From NCBI RefSeq assembly GCF_000002995.4, contig NW_025062479.1, positions 1,633,721 to 1,697,720 of the forward strand: 64,000 bases of DNA. The letters are read 5' to 3'. The notes under the pieces were generated by a model that saw only the letters and a list, made by a program, of their open reading frames with translations, was not told the DNA's origin and ran no database searches. The DNA comes from Brugia malayi. Taxonomy: Eukaryota > Nematoda > Chromadorea > Rhabditida > Onchocercidae. The translations under genes were made by a program, and so were the position numbers. How positions within the stretch are numbered: the first letter of the stretch is position 1; every line of letters starts with the position of its first letter. This document shows, in pieces, positions 33,456-46,400 of this stretch.

Positions 33456-35658
33456 ATGTATAAATCTGACCGATACAGAGATAGCGTATCCTGGCAGTCA
33501 TATCGAGCTGTTCCATCATTATCTTCTGTGGAACACAGGTATTTTTTTATTCTTGATGTGTCAGTTCGATAATATCATTGGAGAATTCTGGTTTTAGAAT
33601 TGGTTTTTTTTTCTGGAAATAATGCATGAGGCGAAATTATATTTGAAATATTCAATAGTACCAATACTGTAGATATGATTTCAGATCGCATGTTTAAATT
33701 TATCTGTGTATTTATTTCACTATTTCAGGAATTCGGAAGAGACAAGACCAATTGCTAACGCATCATTATGCTATGTTATATATACGTGTAATATTATAAT
33801 AATGGTAAATATTTTGTGTTAAGTAATCTTTCTTCCAAATAAGATTATAATATTAATTGGTTAATGAAGTGCAACAGTTTGCTGTCATGCAAATTTTCAA
33901 TAAAATATCACTGGAACACTAATTGCTTCATTTGGTTTAGCGGTTGTATTTGCAGCAGAATGTAGATTTTTTTTAATGATAATTTGCTGGTGACGTTATT
34001 TGGTGAACTAAAAGGAAAGAAGAGAATATTCACAAATTTTTTCAGGATCTTCATATTTTTATTGTAATGAGGATAAAGTATTTTCAGGTTGCTGGTACGG
34101 CATCGTTAGCTATGGGAGCATGGCTTCGTACAGATTCACGATTTAGAGATTTCCTCTCTCAGAGATACAGGAATGTTGTAGAAGAAGAATTTTGGCAGGT
34201 AATTTGTTGGAACAGAACTGTTCCGAATCAACCTGTATTTTCGAAAGTTTATTTGAAACAATGAGTGATGCTTTTGCAAGGATATATGCTACTCATAAGG
34301 CATTTTTATTTGCTATATTTCAAATGTTCGTCCTCAGGATGTCAAATTTTTGTCTTATTCTTAATCTCGTATTTTACATATTACGTAATGCTAACAGTTA
34401 AGTAAGTAATTGATAGTTTTGAATAATCAGTCAGAATAGTGTAAGATTATAAAAGTTAAAGAGAAATTTGTAGGCTCCCACTTTATACGTTTTCTCCTAC
34501 ATTTTGATTGTCATTGGAATGTGCATGGTGGTTATTAGTATGATTGGTTGCTGTGGTGCATCTACTGATTCTCGAGTACTTCTCTTAATATATGCAGTAA
34601 CAATATGCATCCTTATGCTGTGCACTATTTCTTCAAAAACGTATCTTATCTTCAGAAAATATGGTGTAAGTTTCTGATTTTTTCACAGTCTTCCATTAAA
34701 AGTCTCTGATATTTTAATTTTCGAATATAAGGATATTCTTGCAGATTGATGTTGAAGTGTCGGATGCATTAACATATATGGTTCAAAACTATTATCAAGG
34801 AGCAGGAATTGTTCAGGAAAGCTTAGATCGATTACAGCAAGCATTTCGATGCTGTGGTATAATTTTGTTCCCACTTATTCCTTTGAATTTTAGGTGATAT
34901 CTTTCGAGTTACGAGAACTCAGTCTATTAATGAATCGGTTTTCAATGTTTCTTACATGTTAATTTCATGAGATTTTGGTATGTTGGATGTCATCTTAGTA
35001 TGTTCAGTGTTGCTGGCAGCCTGTTTCGGTTTTTTTCATATATTTGGGAATTTCTTCTTCTATTATTATTTTAACGTCAGCTAGAAATTAATGTAAAAAA
35101 AAAAAAAAAAAAAAAAATGTTAAGGTAACGCGGGTTGTAGTGATTTCCGATTTCTGCATCAAGATATTCCGCGTTCATGTGACATCAGATGTGATGGTTG
35201 TCATTATCGTATAATGGTTGCACTGCGTATTGGTTTTTCTGTTGCATTTGTTATCTTTGCAATCGTTGTTATTGCTGAGGTGTGTTACATCGTAAACATC
35301 TATGTTGTAAACATGCATCATATTTCTGACAGATATTTGATTCTTTCATGTGTTAAAAAATTGATTCCAAAATTCATGGATACTATTTCAGTAATACAAA
35401 ATAATGAAATTTGTTCATTTTAAAATAAGTTATTTTTAGTTTATCGCAATTGCATCTGCACTAGTCCTCGTGATGAGATCAAAAAGTTCAGCTAGAGCTC
35501 TGTTGGATAAAATGGGGTGCCGCAGAAGTCATTACGGAAGCAAGTATTACAAGCATGCACCGGATCAGTATGTGGATTTGAATTCGCTACGAAGTGATGA
35601 TTGTCCCGTACCTTATCGTCATTATTCAGAACAGTTTACTTCACAGAAAAAATACTAA
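33456..35658 (+). CDS. Tetraspanin, 7 exons, 315 aa
   Basis: Four-pass membrane scaffold of the tetraspanin family. Exons: 33456-33538, 33729-33804, 34088-34198, 34474-34665, 34745-34856, 35125-35279, 35440-35658; phases close. TM1 (about 41-64) includes YTCNIIIMVAG, matching the family's F.FN...W..G pattern. TM2 (about 93-115) ends MIGCCGA, TM3 is about 122-141, TM4 about 227-254. The large extracellular loop has the diagnostic CCG (residues 190-192) and further cysteines in NAGCSDF and PRSCDIRCDGC, six in all. The C-terminal tail is long (about 60 residues), basic and Tyr-rich (HYGSKYYKH). An in-frame TAA lies 15 bases before the ATG. Family is certain; which tetraspanin paralogue is not. 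Confidence 0.9.
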
Positions 35659-37348
35659 ATCACTGAGCGATCATTTATGAAATAATTTTTATCAAACTTG
35701 TTTGTTTTTTTCCTTTTCGGTGCTTTTTTTGAATTCATCCATGTGTCCATGATGATTGGCAGTTAGCCAAGAAAAAATACAAATACACTTGTCTGCTGTA
35801 TTTATTTTCCTTATACAGTACATTGAAATTCTATTTATCTAATAACGTACTTTTTATTTATATTTTGGGTATATATTACTTTAACTAAGTTTCTTACTTT
35901 ATTCATCTTTCATTCTATGTGTCTCTGTGATTAGCAATCTACATATCACCCGGGATGTTATTAATTTAATGATTTTTAATTTGTTTCTTTCTAATTTTGT
36001 TCACCTTACTAACTTAGTCAATTTAATGCTGTGATTAATACCAGTCCACTTATTGCTTTAATTATGACTTTTTTTTTTCAGTTATTGTAATTAACGCTTT
36101 GATGATTTTATATAATTAGCAGTTGTTGTTCCGCTATTGCATTAACGTCTGTTTATTCATCGCTTTAATTTTGTTTTATTGCTTAGTGCATCTCACATTG
36201 TGTTCGTTATCAATTTATATATTGCTTTCGACACATTCTGTTTTTATTTTTGATCAGCTAATTTTTATTCTTTGAGATAGTTACCTACTGGTTATAAACT
36301 GCGAAACTGGCGCATTTTTTTTTTTTCTGTTCGTTGGGTGCTGCTATTCTTTTTTTTTTTTTTTTTAGAAACTTTGTTTACTACTAGTGATTTTTGTTCA
36401 GTAAACAATCTAAAAATCTTGTTTTTTTAGACTACTGTCATACAGAGGTTGCTCCATTGTCATACAGAGGTTGCTCCATTTTCGTAATTACTTGAGCCTT
36501 AAAATTTTAATTCTGTATGTAAAGAATTTTATATCTTTGGAGAGACGTACTGTTTTTTTTTTTTTCTGTAATTTTGAAAATTGACGAAATGTTTTATGGT
36601 TAATACAAGTCATTTTGTTGATGGATACATAGTTTGAAGAATTGCATCAAATGCTTAAATCAAGTTATTTTAGTTGAGCAATGGTATTTGTATTCAGGAA
36701 TGCATGAAAGGGAGAAAACGAAGGAAAGGGAGGGAAGGAATGCACTTTCTTAATTCATCTCATGTACGTGATTAAAGATATTTGTTTTTTCTTTTCTTTT
36801 TTTCATCCATTATTTTGGACTTGTTCTACTGGTTTCTAACATTTTTTGCTATGAACCTCTTTTCTGTATGTTTCATTTATTTAATTATTCGGAAAAATTC
36901 TATAATTTAAAGGCTTCACTTTTTCGTCTTCACAGTTCTACTTCATTATGGCCCTCTTTCGTGTTTTTTTTTTTTTTTCTGTCAATTTTATATAAATGAA
37001 ATGTTTATTATACAAATGAAATACCTTATTTAGGCATATCCCATGTTTTTTGAATGCTAACGCAACGAGATACAAAAATCAATTACCCATTTAGCATCAT
37101 AACATATATATATATATATGCTATGATTCGGATATTAACATTTTAAACCAATTCATGTTTTTTTTTTTTTTCTAAATAAGAATCGATCGCATATTCTTTT
37201 TATGGCTTATATACCGGAATACGGTTGTGTCCACACGATTTTCTTCTTTCCGTTTACTTCGGTCAGTAATATTATTTATTTTATGGCCGATTTGGTATGA
37301 ATTTTGAAGTGGATCGCTTTTTTTGATGATAGATATAGGTCTTATGAA
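35659..37348. other. Intergenic region, tetraspanin to RNFT-like gene
   Basis: T-rich, with homopolymers near 36320, 36355, 36555 and 36970, an (AT)n run at 37106-37120, and an exact 22-bp tandem at 36434-36477. No coding exon seen. Confidence 0.6.
36434..36477. repeat. 22-bp near-perfect tandem duplication
   Basis: TGTCATACAGAGGTTGCTCC occurs twice back to back; the two units differ at only one base (AC/AT at the start). It reads as a recent slippage duplication. Confidence 0.9.
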
Positions 37349-40300
37349 ATGGGTGAAGAAAGAGGTACAGAGCCCCAACCGACAACAATATGGCATGGAG
37401 CAAGTTTAAGAGACAGTTTCTTGACCGTTGTTCAGGTTTTCTACTTTTTCATTTTTGTACTCAGAACGATCAAACACTGGCACGAATATATCTCTTGGAC
37501 TTGGATTTCTTTTTTTTTTTCTAATGTATCTATTATTATCTCACCAAAATGATAGTTGATGTGCTTGTTGCTTCTTCCATTTCATTCTCTTCACATTACA
37601 GAACGCCGGCTCTCAAGAAATGCGTAATGGACTTGTGGAAGATTTCAGAACAGCATTGGATATGTTGGCACAGGCTGCACCTGCTTCTAATATTTCATCG
37701 GTTGAATCAGGTATATTTGGAAATATCGTTACGTTTAATGTAATTGGTGGTTAGAGGAATTCCAAATATATTTTAGGATAATCATAGCTCCATCGTTTCC
37801 TGTTTTTTTTTTTTTTTTTTTTTACAACAGTCGTTTAATAAACACGGTAGATATGCTAAGGAAGGCTAAAAATTAAAAATTGTGGTGAAATTAAGTTTTG
37901 TGATAATGACATTTTGAAATTTCTGATTCTGTCCAATAATTTTTTGTTACTTTTAATTTTCAGTTTTCTTTTTTCTTTTTTTTTTTTTTTTTGTAATCTT
38001 TGTCCTGTTTAAGTTTTCCATCTTCAGAAAACAGGAATGATCGTGCAGATACAGTGATTGTTGTAGATGAAGAGAATGCGTCGAGTACTTCTTCTGGTTC
38101 GGGTACTAGGCATAGACTTACTCCAAACGTTAACGGAAATGAATTTGGAAGATCGACAAGTTTGTGAATTGGTTTATTTTTTTTTCCGCTATGTTTCTCT
38201 TTTAAATTTAAAAAAAAAAAATTTTTTTTTGAGTGCAGTTGCACAAATCCTTTCAATACTAATCCTCAGTAATTTTAAATATAAATTATGCATTAATTAT
38301 AGCTGATATAACCGATAATAGTGAAGAATATTCCTCTGCGAATGATGCTGCCAGTAATACGAATCTTCAGAGGGAATTGAATCGTTTAAGAGCACTTGTT
38401 CAGAGTGCTGAACTGCAAAGGGTAAGTTTAAAGTCTATAGTATTTGAGTTCTCAATGCGACATATTTGGTAGTATAACTCCTTTCCAGATAGCTGATTTC
38501 TGATTTAACAAAAATTAGTGATTTATAAAACTTCCAGTTTATATCAGATCGAAAATTATTGCTAATGAAAGTTTGCATTTTTTCTATTTATTTGAAAATT
38601 ATACGTCTGTTTTGGATTTTTATTTTGCAGTTTTGGGTAGTCCTGCTCAATGTTTTACCTTTCTTCGTCATTATATTTCTTAAAGCTGTTTTTGATGGAT
38701 TCTTTTCATTATTAAGCCTTTCGGCAGCATTTCTTCTTTTTCATATTGCGAATAGCACTTTCATGGCTTCTCGACGGTAATTCTTCAGTCTTTTTTTGTT
38801 TTTGTTTTCTTTAAAAATTTTTTTAATTGATGAATTTTGACAATGAAATTTCTGCTTTGCAGCAATCTAAATTCATAATATGAATTCGAATTTCATTGAT
38901 CCCATCAACTTTCAGAGAAAAGCGATACTTTCATCTTTTGCAGTCATTCACATCATCAATTTTCTTTTTCAATTTCCAGTCGCTTTTTTATGGTAAGATA
39001 GATTTTTGATTACATTACTGTTATGGGTTGGAACAGCAAATATCCTTTAATAAATTTTCAAATATATATGCAGTATTTTCTTTTTAGGATTGGATTCCAT
39101 CTATATACCAATGGCTTTTATGTCTCGTCTTACGAATCCGATCACTTTTTTTGCCACCTTACATGTTGTACTGGTCGTTGATTTTGCCGTGAAAATCATC
39201 ACGGTTACAGTGAAAGCTGGGGTATATTTCGTTTTGTCTTTTCTTTCAACATAACAAGTTATTTTGTTATCGCGCAAGACTAATCTTTCTTTAAAATCCC
39301 ATAACGGACTTCTAATTTACATAACTTCTGAGCTGTTAATGTTAATATTTTTTTTTTTTTTTATGATAAGGTTGTCAATCGTTAATGACTAAATGATAAT
39401 CATTTTCATCGTTAGTACCTGCATTCAACTTTCATCATTTATTTAATTCTTTTTTTTTTTTTTGCCACTTTTGCTTTAAGTAATCAGTTTTAAATAAAGA
39501 CAAGTTTAGCTCACTGTTTTGCCGACAAAATTCATTGGGAACAGACGTTTACGTCGACTTTTCCAATGGATCGAATATACTAGCCAGTTCTATCGCTACG
39601 TTCTCCCAGTACCTCAGTGGACTCGTTATCTAAGTTACTCGCTATTCTCTACTCCACTTACGTATTTCAGTGATCATTTCTTTGCCGTGCTGTATGTAAT
39701 TTATAAGGTATGTTTGTATTATTTTGGAAAAAAAAAAAGAATTTTGAAACGATGAGATATCGATTGGGGTATATATGTATATAGCATAAGTCAGTTTTCT
39801 TTTAGGCATGTTTAATACAAGTAATTGGTAGGCGTTGGTTTGAAAGTACACGTCGTATTTTTCGCCTTACATCTGTTGGTTCGAAAGTTTCAGTAGGTGA
39901 AGAAGATTCAGTTCAATGTACAATTTGCTTCAATGATTTTTGCAATCCCATTAAGGTTTGTTTATCCTCACTTTTGGTGTAATGATTTAAAGATTCTATT
40001 TTATTTTATTTTTTCTTTTTCATTCCATTTTTCTTATTCTGCTTCTTTTTTTTTTTTCTTTTTATGCAAAAGAAGTACTTTAGTAGAATTTGATAGTATA
40101 TCTCTTTAAACAATAATGTTAATTCATTTAGGTCAAGATTTATTCATAATCTATTAAAAGATTCTCATCATCTGCTATCACTATGATGACATAATGTTTT
40201 GCTCACTTCTTAGACTAGCTTATTTTTTTAATACTTTACTTAAATCCTTAGAAATATTTAACCTTTCAAATGGTTTTTTTTCTTTTTTTTTTTTTTTTTT

Positions 40301-40694
40301 TTTTTGCATTTCTTACATATTTTTTTTTTGTCAAAATCTTAAACATATTTTGCATATTTAGCACGAATGCAGTAAAATAACTTCTAAGTATTCTAGAAAT
40401 TTTGTCAGAATAACAAAATAGATCAATATAATTAAGTTAGGCAGTTAGTGAAGAGTTTCTTCTACTACTGATGCAGCTGCTCGTTAGCCAAAACGTCGAT
40501 TTTAAAGGTCTGAATTTTTCAATGTACAATATTATTACTATTTACAGCTTTCCTGTGGTCATATTTTCTGTGAAGAATGTATCGGCACCTGGCTTGATAA
40601 TGAACATACCTGTCCAATGTGCCGAGCAACAGTTGCCCAAGAAGATAATATGTGGAAAAGTGGAGAGACGACATATTCTCCTCAGTTATGTTAA
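37349..40694 (+). CDS. RING finger transmembrane E3 ligase, RNFT1/RNFT2-like, 10 exons, 432 aa
   Basis: Predicted ER-membrane ubiquitin ligase. Exons: 37349-37435, 37602-37710, 38028-38159, 38303-38421, 38631-38776, 38916-38992, 39088-39221, 39510-39707, 39806-39955, 40548-40694; phases close to TAA. Residues 1-149 are soluble and Ser/Asn-rich, with a short helix (LQRELNRLRALVQSAELQR) leading into the membrane part. Hydrophobic segments lie at about 150-171, 172-192, 206-222, 234-258 and 309-341. The C-terminal C3HC4 RING (372-409) reads CTICFNDFCNPIK, LSCGHIFCEEC, HTCPMCR; all eight ligands are present. Length (432) and order match human RNFT1/RNFT2 (about 435-445 aa), which promote ER-associated degradation and autophagy. 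The ATG chosen is in frame with the conserved WHGASLRDSF; another ATG five bases upstream is out of frame. Confidence 0.88.
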
Positions 40695-41920
40695 TTGAGT
40701 CGATAATTTAGTCCCATTTTTTTTAAAAATGTTTAAATTACCAGCATGTTTTAGTCACTGAATGCAATATACTTTGTTGGCTTCGTAACTACATGTCCAC
40801 CACAGTTTTAGTTGGCTTTCTAGAAAAAGTTTGCAGTATTGTTTTTCAAACTTTTTAGACTTTCCATAATTTAAAAGAAAAAAGTATGATATCTAATTGT
40901 GTGATAAATACAATTTGGTTGCTAACTTAGGGTGTTATATATAGGAATTTGGTCTTGTACTAGTGTTAATGTCTAATATTATGATTATATGAGTTTAAAA
41001 TGTAGTTTAAAAATTGGTTTTCTTATATCACATGCTTCTTATTTTGAAATGAATAGATCACTTAAAAGTTTGTATGACTCTGTAAGGAATATCTCAAATG
41101 TTTTATGCGATTGCGGAAAGGTTTTTTTTCTCTTTTCTTTTTTTAGAATGCCAACTTCTAAAGTATTTTAAGACTGTATCAGTGCAGCAATTTCGATGTA
41201 ACGTTCTTCAAAAAATTAATGCCTTTTGTATTTCCTTCAGGGTGATATATGCATGTGTTATTCGGGTTATTGTTATATTATCGAAAGTACCATTTTTGCT
41301 ATTGTCATCCTGTGAGAATATGGATTTGTGATGATTGGCAGTTATTTGAAGTATAAGAAGAATATTTTTACGCTTTTTTTTTGAATTCATAGTTAAATCT
41401 GAGAGGACACGTGTTATGACCTGATATCTCTTTAATATCAAGCTTAATTTTTTCTTTTTTTTTTTAAAAAAAAGAAAGTAATAAAAGATGAGTAAGTATT
41501 AGTGTATTTTGCAATTCTGTATTAAATTTAGTCATGAAATTCATAAGGCTTATGTATTTTGGAGTAAAATGATAATTTCAAAAATTAAAAAAAAAATTCA
41601 TCATGCATTATATAATATGAAAGTGAGGATATTCCCTGCTGAATTTGAAAATATCTTTCAAAGAAATGTTATAATAGTTGTCCAAAGGAATGCAAATTAT
41701 GCTAAACTATTTTCTGCTGTTATATACTTGGGATTATGTCTTTATGAGATTACTGTGCAAATAATTTCAGTCAAGTCAATGTGTATAATCATTCAACTTA
41801 ATACAAGCAACGGATTGAAGCAATAATGGAAAAAAAGGGGGAAGACAAGAAAAGCATTTGAAATTAATTTCGAGAAGTATTCGTATATCACATATTTATT
41901 GCTAAGGATGCAAACTTTTT

Positions 41921-42365
41921 ATAAAATTAAAAGTTTGCAAGAAATGAATGAAATTTCGGATGAAACTTCAGTAGTTTAAAAAAAAAAGAACAAAGTGTGT
42001 TTTGATTATTTCAAATATAATTGAGAAAAGCTTATTTAATATGCTTTGTCTTTCTTTGTTTAAGTTGACAAACATATTTATTGCTATTATTACAAGTTGA
42101 TACAATTGTGTGTCTATATTTTTCCGAGCAAACCGAATAGTTTCCTTTCCATTACTCTAATTCCTATCAATTTCATTTCAATTAGTTCATTAGGATAATT
42201 ACAAAATTAAAAGTCTACGAGAAATGAATGGAATTTGTAATGAAACTTTAATAGCTTAGAAAAAAGAGAAAGTGTATTTTGATTATCTCAAATATAGCTG
42301 ACAAAAAATTATTTAATATGTTCTTTTTTTTTTTTAACGACAGTAATTGAACATTTTATTGCCAT
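41921..42365. repeat. Diverged direct duplication, offset 280 bp
   Basis: Copy 1 starts near 41921 and copy 2 near 42201. Both carry AAAATTAAAAGT, AGAAATGAATG.AATTT, ATGAAACTT.A.TAG.TTA and TTTTGATTAT.TCAAATATA in the same order. The match runs about 160 bases with several point differences and small indels; the intervening 110 bases are unique. Confidence 0.85.
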
Positions 42366-43156
42366 GTTCCTCCGCAGTATTTTCAAAATCAATTTTGAAT
42401 TAAATATTTAAAAATATTCATTCTAATATAAAATAATTTTCACCTCAATATGATAAATATCCATTTTTTGTAATTCATTTGTTAATAAAAATTTCAAACA
42501 TTCATTCAATTCTTAATGAAAAAAAAAAATGCAACAATAAATTGTTTTCTCAAACTTGTGATGATACATTACATCGACCGGATTCATCCCTTAAAACTTC
42601 TTAAAATTAAAAAGGAAAAGAAAAGGTTAAAAGTGGAACTTTTATTTTTAATATATTTAACTTTGATAAATTTAAACTAATGAACAAATACAAGAAAGAA
42701 AACAGAAATCTTACTATAATTTATTAAATGCACTAAATTTTAAGCTAATAATTCACTTTACATTACCAATTTTAACATTGCTATTTTTTTTATTGAACAA
42801 AAATACTGTTTCATAACTTTGATAAAATTAAATTAAAAGCTTTAAAAAATTTTTTAAAAATGAAATTTAACAAAAATATGCTAATATATATTGGTAAGAA
42901 AAGCAAAAAAGAAAAACAAAACAATGTATGAAATGAAATGAATTATATTACTGTAAATGTTTGCACGCGACAACATTATTTTAAAGAATAAATTTTTCAT
43001 TTCAATATGATAAAGAAATGCTGATGAGATGTAAAAACTAAAAACCGGATCTTTTTTTTTTTTTTTTTTAAATGATTCGATGGATTCGTTTATCGCCTTT
43101 TTTTTTTCTCCTTCTTATTTTTTATTTTTTATTCATTTATTTTTTTTTTTTTTCCT

Positions 43157-43190
<34 letters not shown>

Positions 43191-43305
43191 CTTTTAAAAT
43201 GTATATGACATTAATACGATGATATATCAACCATTTAAGGAATAACAAGAGAAACTCGTTGAGGAAGTGGTAAAGAAAATGGATAATGATGGTATGTCAT
43301 GATGA

Positions 43306-43373
43306 TGTCGTCGTTGTCGTTGTCGTTGTTGTTGTTGTTGTTGTTATTGTTGTTGTCGTTGTCGTTATCGTCG
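43306..43373. repeat. (GTC/GTT)n trinucleotide repeat before the nitrobindin-like gene
   Basis: About twenty GTY triplets mixed with TAT interruptions end ten bases before an acceptor-like CATTTTCAG. The repeat therefore doubles as the pyrimidine-rich region or promoter end of the gene. Translated, it would give Leu/Ser or Asn/Asp runs, which I treat as non-coding. Confidence 0.85.
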
Positions 43374-43412
43374 TCATTTTCAGTTGTAGGTGGTGGTGAT
43401 TTGTGGAAACAA
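43374..43412 (+). promoter_or_regulatory. Trans-splice or splice acceptor and 29-base leader of the nitrobindin-like gene
   Basis: CATTTTCAG ends at 43383 and is a strong nematode acceptor (TTTTCAG); the ATG follows 29 bases later. No donor exon is evident upstream, so a spliced leader is the simplest reading. Confidence 0.5.
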
Positions 43413-46400
43413 ATGTCCAACAACATTCAACAATTATTAGTCATTTGTATTCTTGTACTAATAAAATTTGCTAATACTGAGCTTACATTAAATAATCAAA
43501 AATTAGAATGGATCATTGGTTCATGGCGATCAGAATTTTCTGGCAAAGTTATTTTTACTAATTATTTGAAGTTTTTATTTAATTATTATTTTTTTTTTTT
43601 TGTTTTAAATATTTACCTATGATATAAATACTTTACTTTACATATTTATTATTATATACACATACAAACATATATTATATTTTGGTTTGATACATTTCTA
43701 ACAGGTATTCTGGCCAACAGTACCAACAATGACATTTGGTGAAGAGTTAATTATTGCTGAAGCACCACTTGCTAAATCTGTTAATGTACAATTTCTGAAT
43801 TTTAGGTTGGTTTCTTCTTTTTATTTTATCTTTTTAAATGTAACAAAATTTGAAAAATTTTAGCATGTTATATAGTTTAATTTAATAACTAGAAATGGTG
43901 GCTTATTGTTAAATTTTTAAAAAAGTTAAAACTGAAAGTAAGACATGTATTAACAGTTTCACGAAATGAAATTTTGACAAATGTTCATTTCTTTTTTTTT
44001 TTCTTGTAAAATCATTACATATCATCATTGATATGATTGTTTTGAACATATCTTTAATTTGATTATTAAAATGTTTGCATCAAATTATACATTTTAGTCT
44101 TTTGACAAAAAGTAAAGTAAAGTATTACGGTTTCTTTATATGCATTATATCAAAAGAGTAATACTTTTTTTTAATCACAAAATTTTAATTAAAATTTAAA
44201 TTTAAAATTTAGAATAAGAATAAAAAACTTCAATTTTCAGTTGTAAAAATTACTTCCTTTGAATATTTATTGGTATATTTTTTAAATCGAATAATAATTA
44301 TTAACAATGTTATCTTTTATGATATATTTCATAAAATTGGTATCAAATTTAAAATAATCTTGTCAAATTTTGAAGTTTAGAGTAAACTTATGAATTTTTT
44401 GACTTTTTTTACTATTTCTTTATTTTTTTTTTTTCTGATGATTTTTTGACTTTTTTTTATACTATTTCTTTATTTTTCACGTCCTTAATTCAATCTGATA
44501 ATGAAATTATTGATACTTAATATTGTTGAATTATTGTTGTAAATAAGATTTGATTCGAGTACATTATGAAGCTGAATAGTTGTTTGTTTTGCAGAGAAGG
44601 CGATGTTTGATCAATCTTTATTTTATTGAGATAAAAATTATCATCGATCGTAGTTAATGAATAATATTAAAAAGTTTAGTTGTGAATGCCGAATCCATTT
44701 TTACTATTATTAATAAAAATATTAATTTATAGTAGAAGGTTAGCTAAACAAAGTTGCTGTTTAACAATTATCAATAATCAGCGATGAGTGATGAGTTCAT
44801 AAGCCACAAAGAAGATTAGCTAGACGAAAAAACTGTTAACTTTAGCTAACTTCATTAAGGAATATCAATAATTAGACAAATTTAAATATAATTTACAGTT
44901 AATGAAAAGCTAATAAATCTAATTGGAAGTAAATTTTAACACACATTCCTTGTTAACAAATTGTTATAATGGTAATAAATTTAATTACAATGAAGGATGA
45001 ATACTAGATCAACAATTTCCTATGTGTGATTGAAATATTTTTTTAATGAATGTTCATTTAAAACAATTATTAGACATATGAATTAACAGAATTTTATTTT
45101 GCCATATTATCATAAGTCATTTTTTCTTGTATAGTTATCATTTGATAAGGGTTAAATGATAGTATCTTGCTTGATTACCTCCCTCCCAAAAAAAAAAAAA
45201 AAAAAAAAATCATTCATAAACTGTAAAACAGTGCTCAAATGATGCATCGTTTATGAAAATTTGCTTTTTTCAAAATCAAAATTTTGAATGTGAAATGTTA
45301 ATTGATTGATTGTTTTTGCAGAATTAATTATTAAAAAACGAAAAAAGATCATTTTAATTTTCATATTGATTGATTGACTGATTGCTTTTTTTTGCATAAA
45401 CAATTACAAAAAGGTTGAAATTTCTTTCTAAAAATTTTTTTTTTGTTTCATCCTTTTTTCTTCGTTTTTTTTTTTTCTGAAACATTTTAAGCCTTATCAG
45501 ATATAACTGAAAATGAATTTAAAATTATCGTTGAATAATCAAATAATGCATAGAAAAGATTTGTGATCAGCAGCAACGAACTATTAACACAAATCAAAAT
45601 GATGAATTAGATTCAATCGAATGGAATGGAATTAAATCCAGTTTTACAATTTTTATACTAATTTTCTTTTTCATTTTCAGCATTTTTATTCCGCTTTTGG
45701 TGTTAATCTTGTTTAAACAATTTCTCAATCAATTATATATAAATAATAATTTTATCACATTATAACAGTATATCATTCACTATCATTTATCATTTTTATT
45801 GCAAACTTTTATTCTTTTTTTTTAAAAGGTTATAAATTTTTTGATTATTTGCCTTTTATCTTCCTTCTTTTTTTTTTTTTTTTTTAAGTCTGTTTTTTGC
45901 TCTTTTTCGAAATAATTTTTTCATATGAATGAATAAACATAGGTAAGAACAATAATGTTTCTATTAATATCTGTTTTGTTTTTTTCTTTCTATCCGCTTT
46001 CCAAGTAATTAATTTTAAATTACTAAAAAAGAAAAACAATTTGATTTTTATAAATCTTTTCTTACTACTGTTAGTAAATATTATTATTAGATTTTAACAG
46101 CAATAATTACATGATGATCGATAAATGTGAGAAAAGAACAAAATTGCAAAATAATTTTGCAAAATTTGTCGAAAAAATTTTTCGATTTTTTTTTTTTTAC
46201 TTTTGTATTTTTTTAAAACTTTTTGATTTGATAAATAATTTTTAATTTTTTTTAAGTGCACGCGCATGGTCGCATACGACCAAAGATCATTTTCATGATG
46301 AATGGGGTTTTATAACTGTGGATCCATTTGGAAATGCCACATTGATGACAGCTGGAAATAACGGTCGTCATATCATTTACTTAAAATTATCAATTTCAAA

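Larger units (their letters stand above)
40695..43383. other. Intergenic region, RNFT-like to nitrobindin-like gene
   Basis: Holds the 3' flank of the RNFT-like gene and a 280-bp-offset duplication (41921-42365). From about 43050 it has very long T and A homopolymers (43164-43191 is nearly pure A after a T tract). Open stretches here show no splice context or family similarity. Confidence 0.55.

Noticed and set aside
41509..41826. 105-codon open stretch on the plus strand downstream of the RNFT-like gene
   Set aside because: Begins at a non-ATG codon, has no flanking splice signals that extend it and no recognisable motifs; probably chance in AT-rich 3' flank.
43235..43426. Open stretches across the GTC/GTT repeat in both strands
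   Set aside because: Pure triplet-repeat translation; the secreted protein starts at the ATG after the acceptor.
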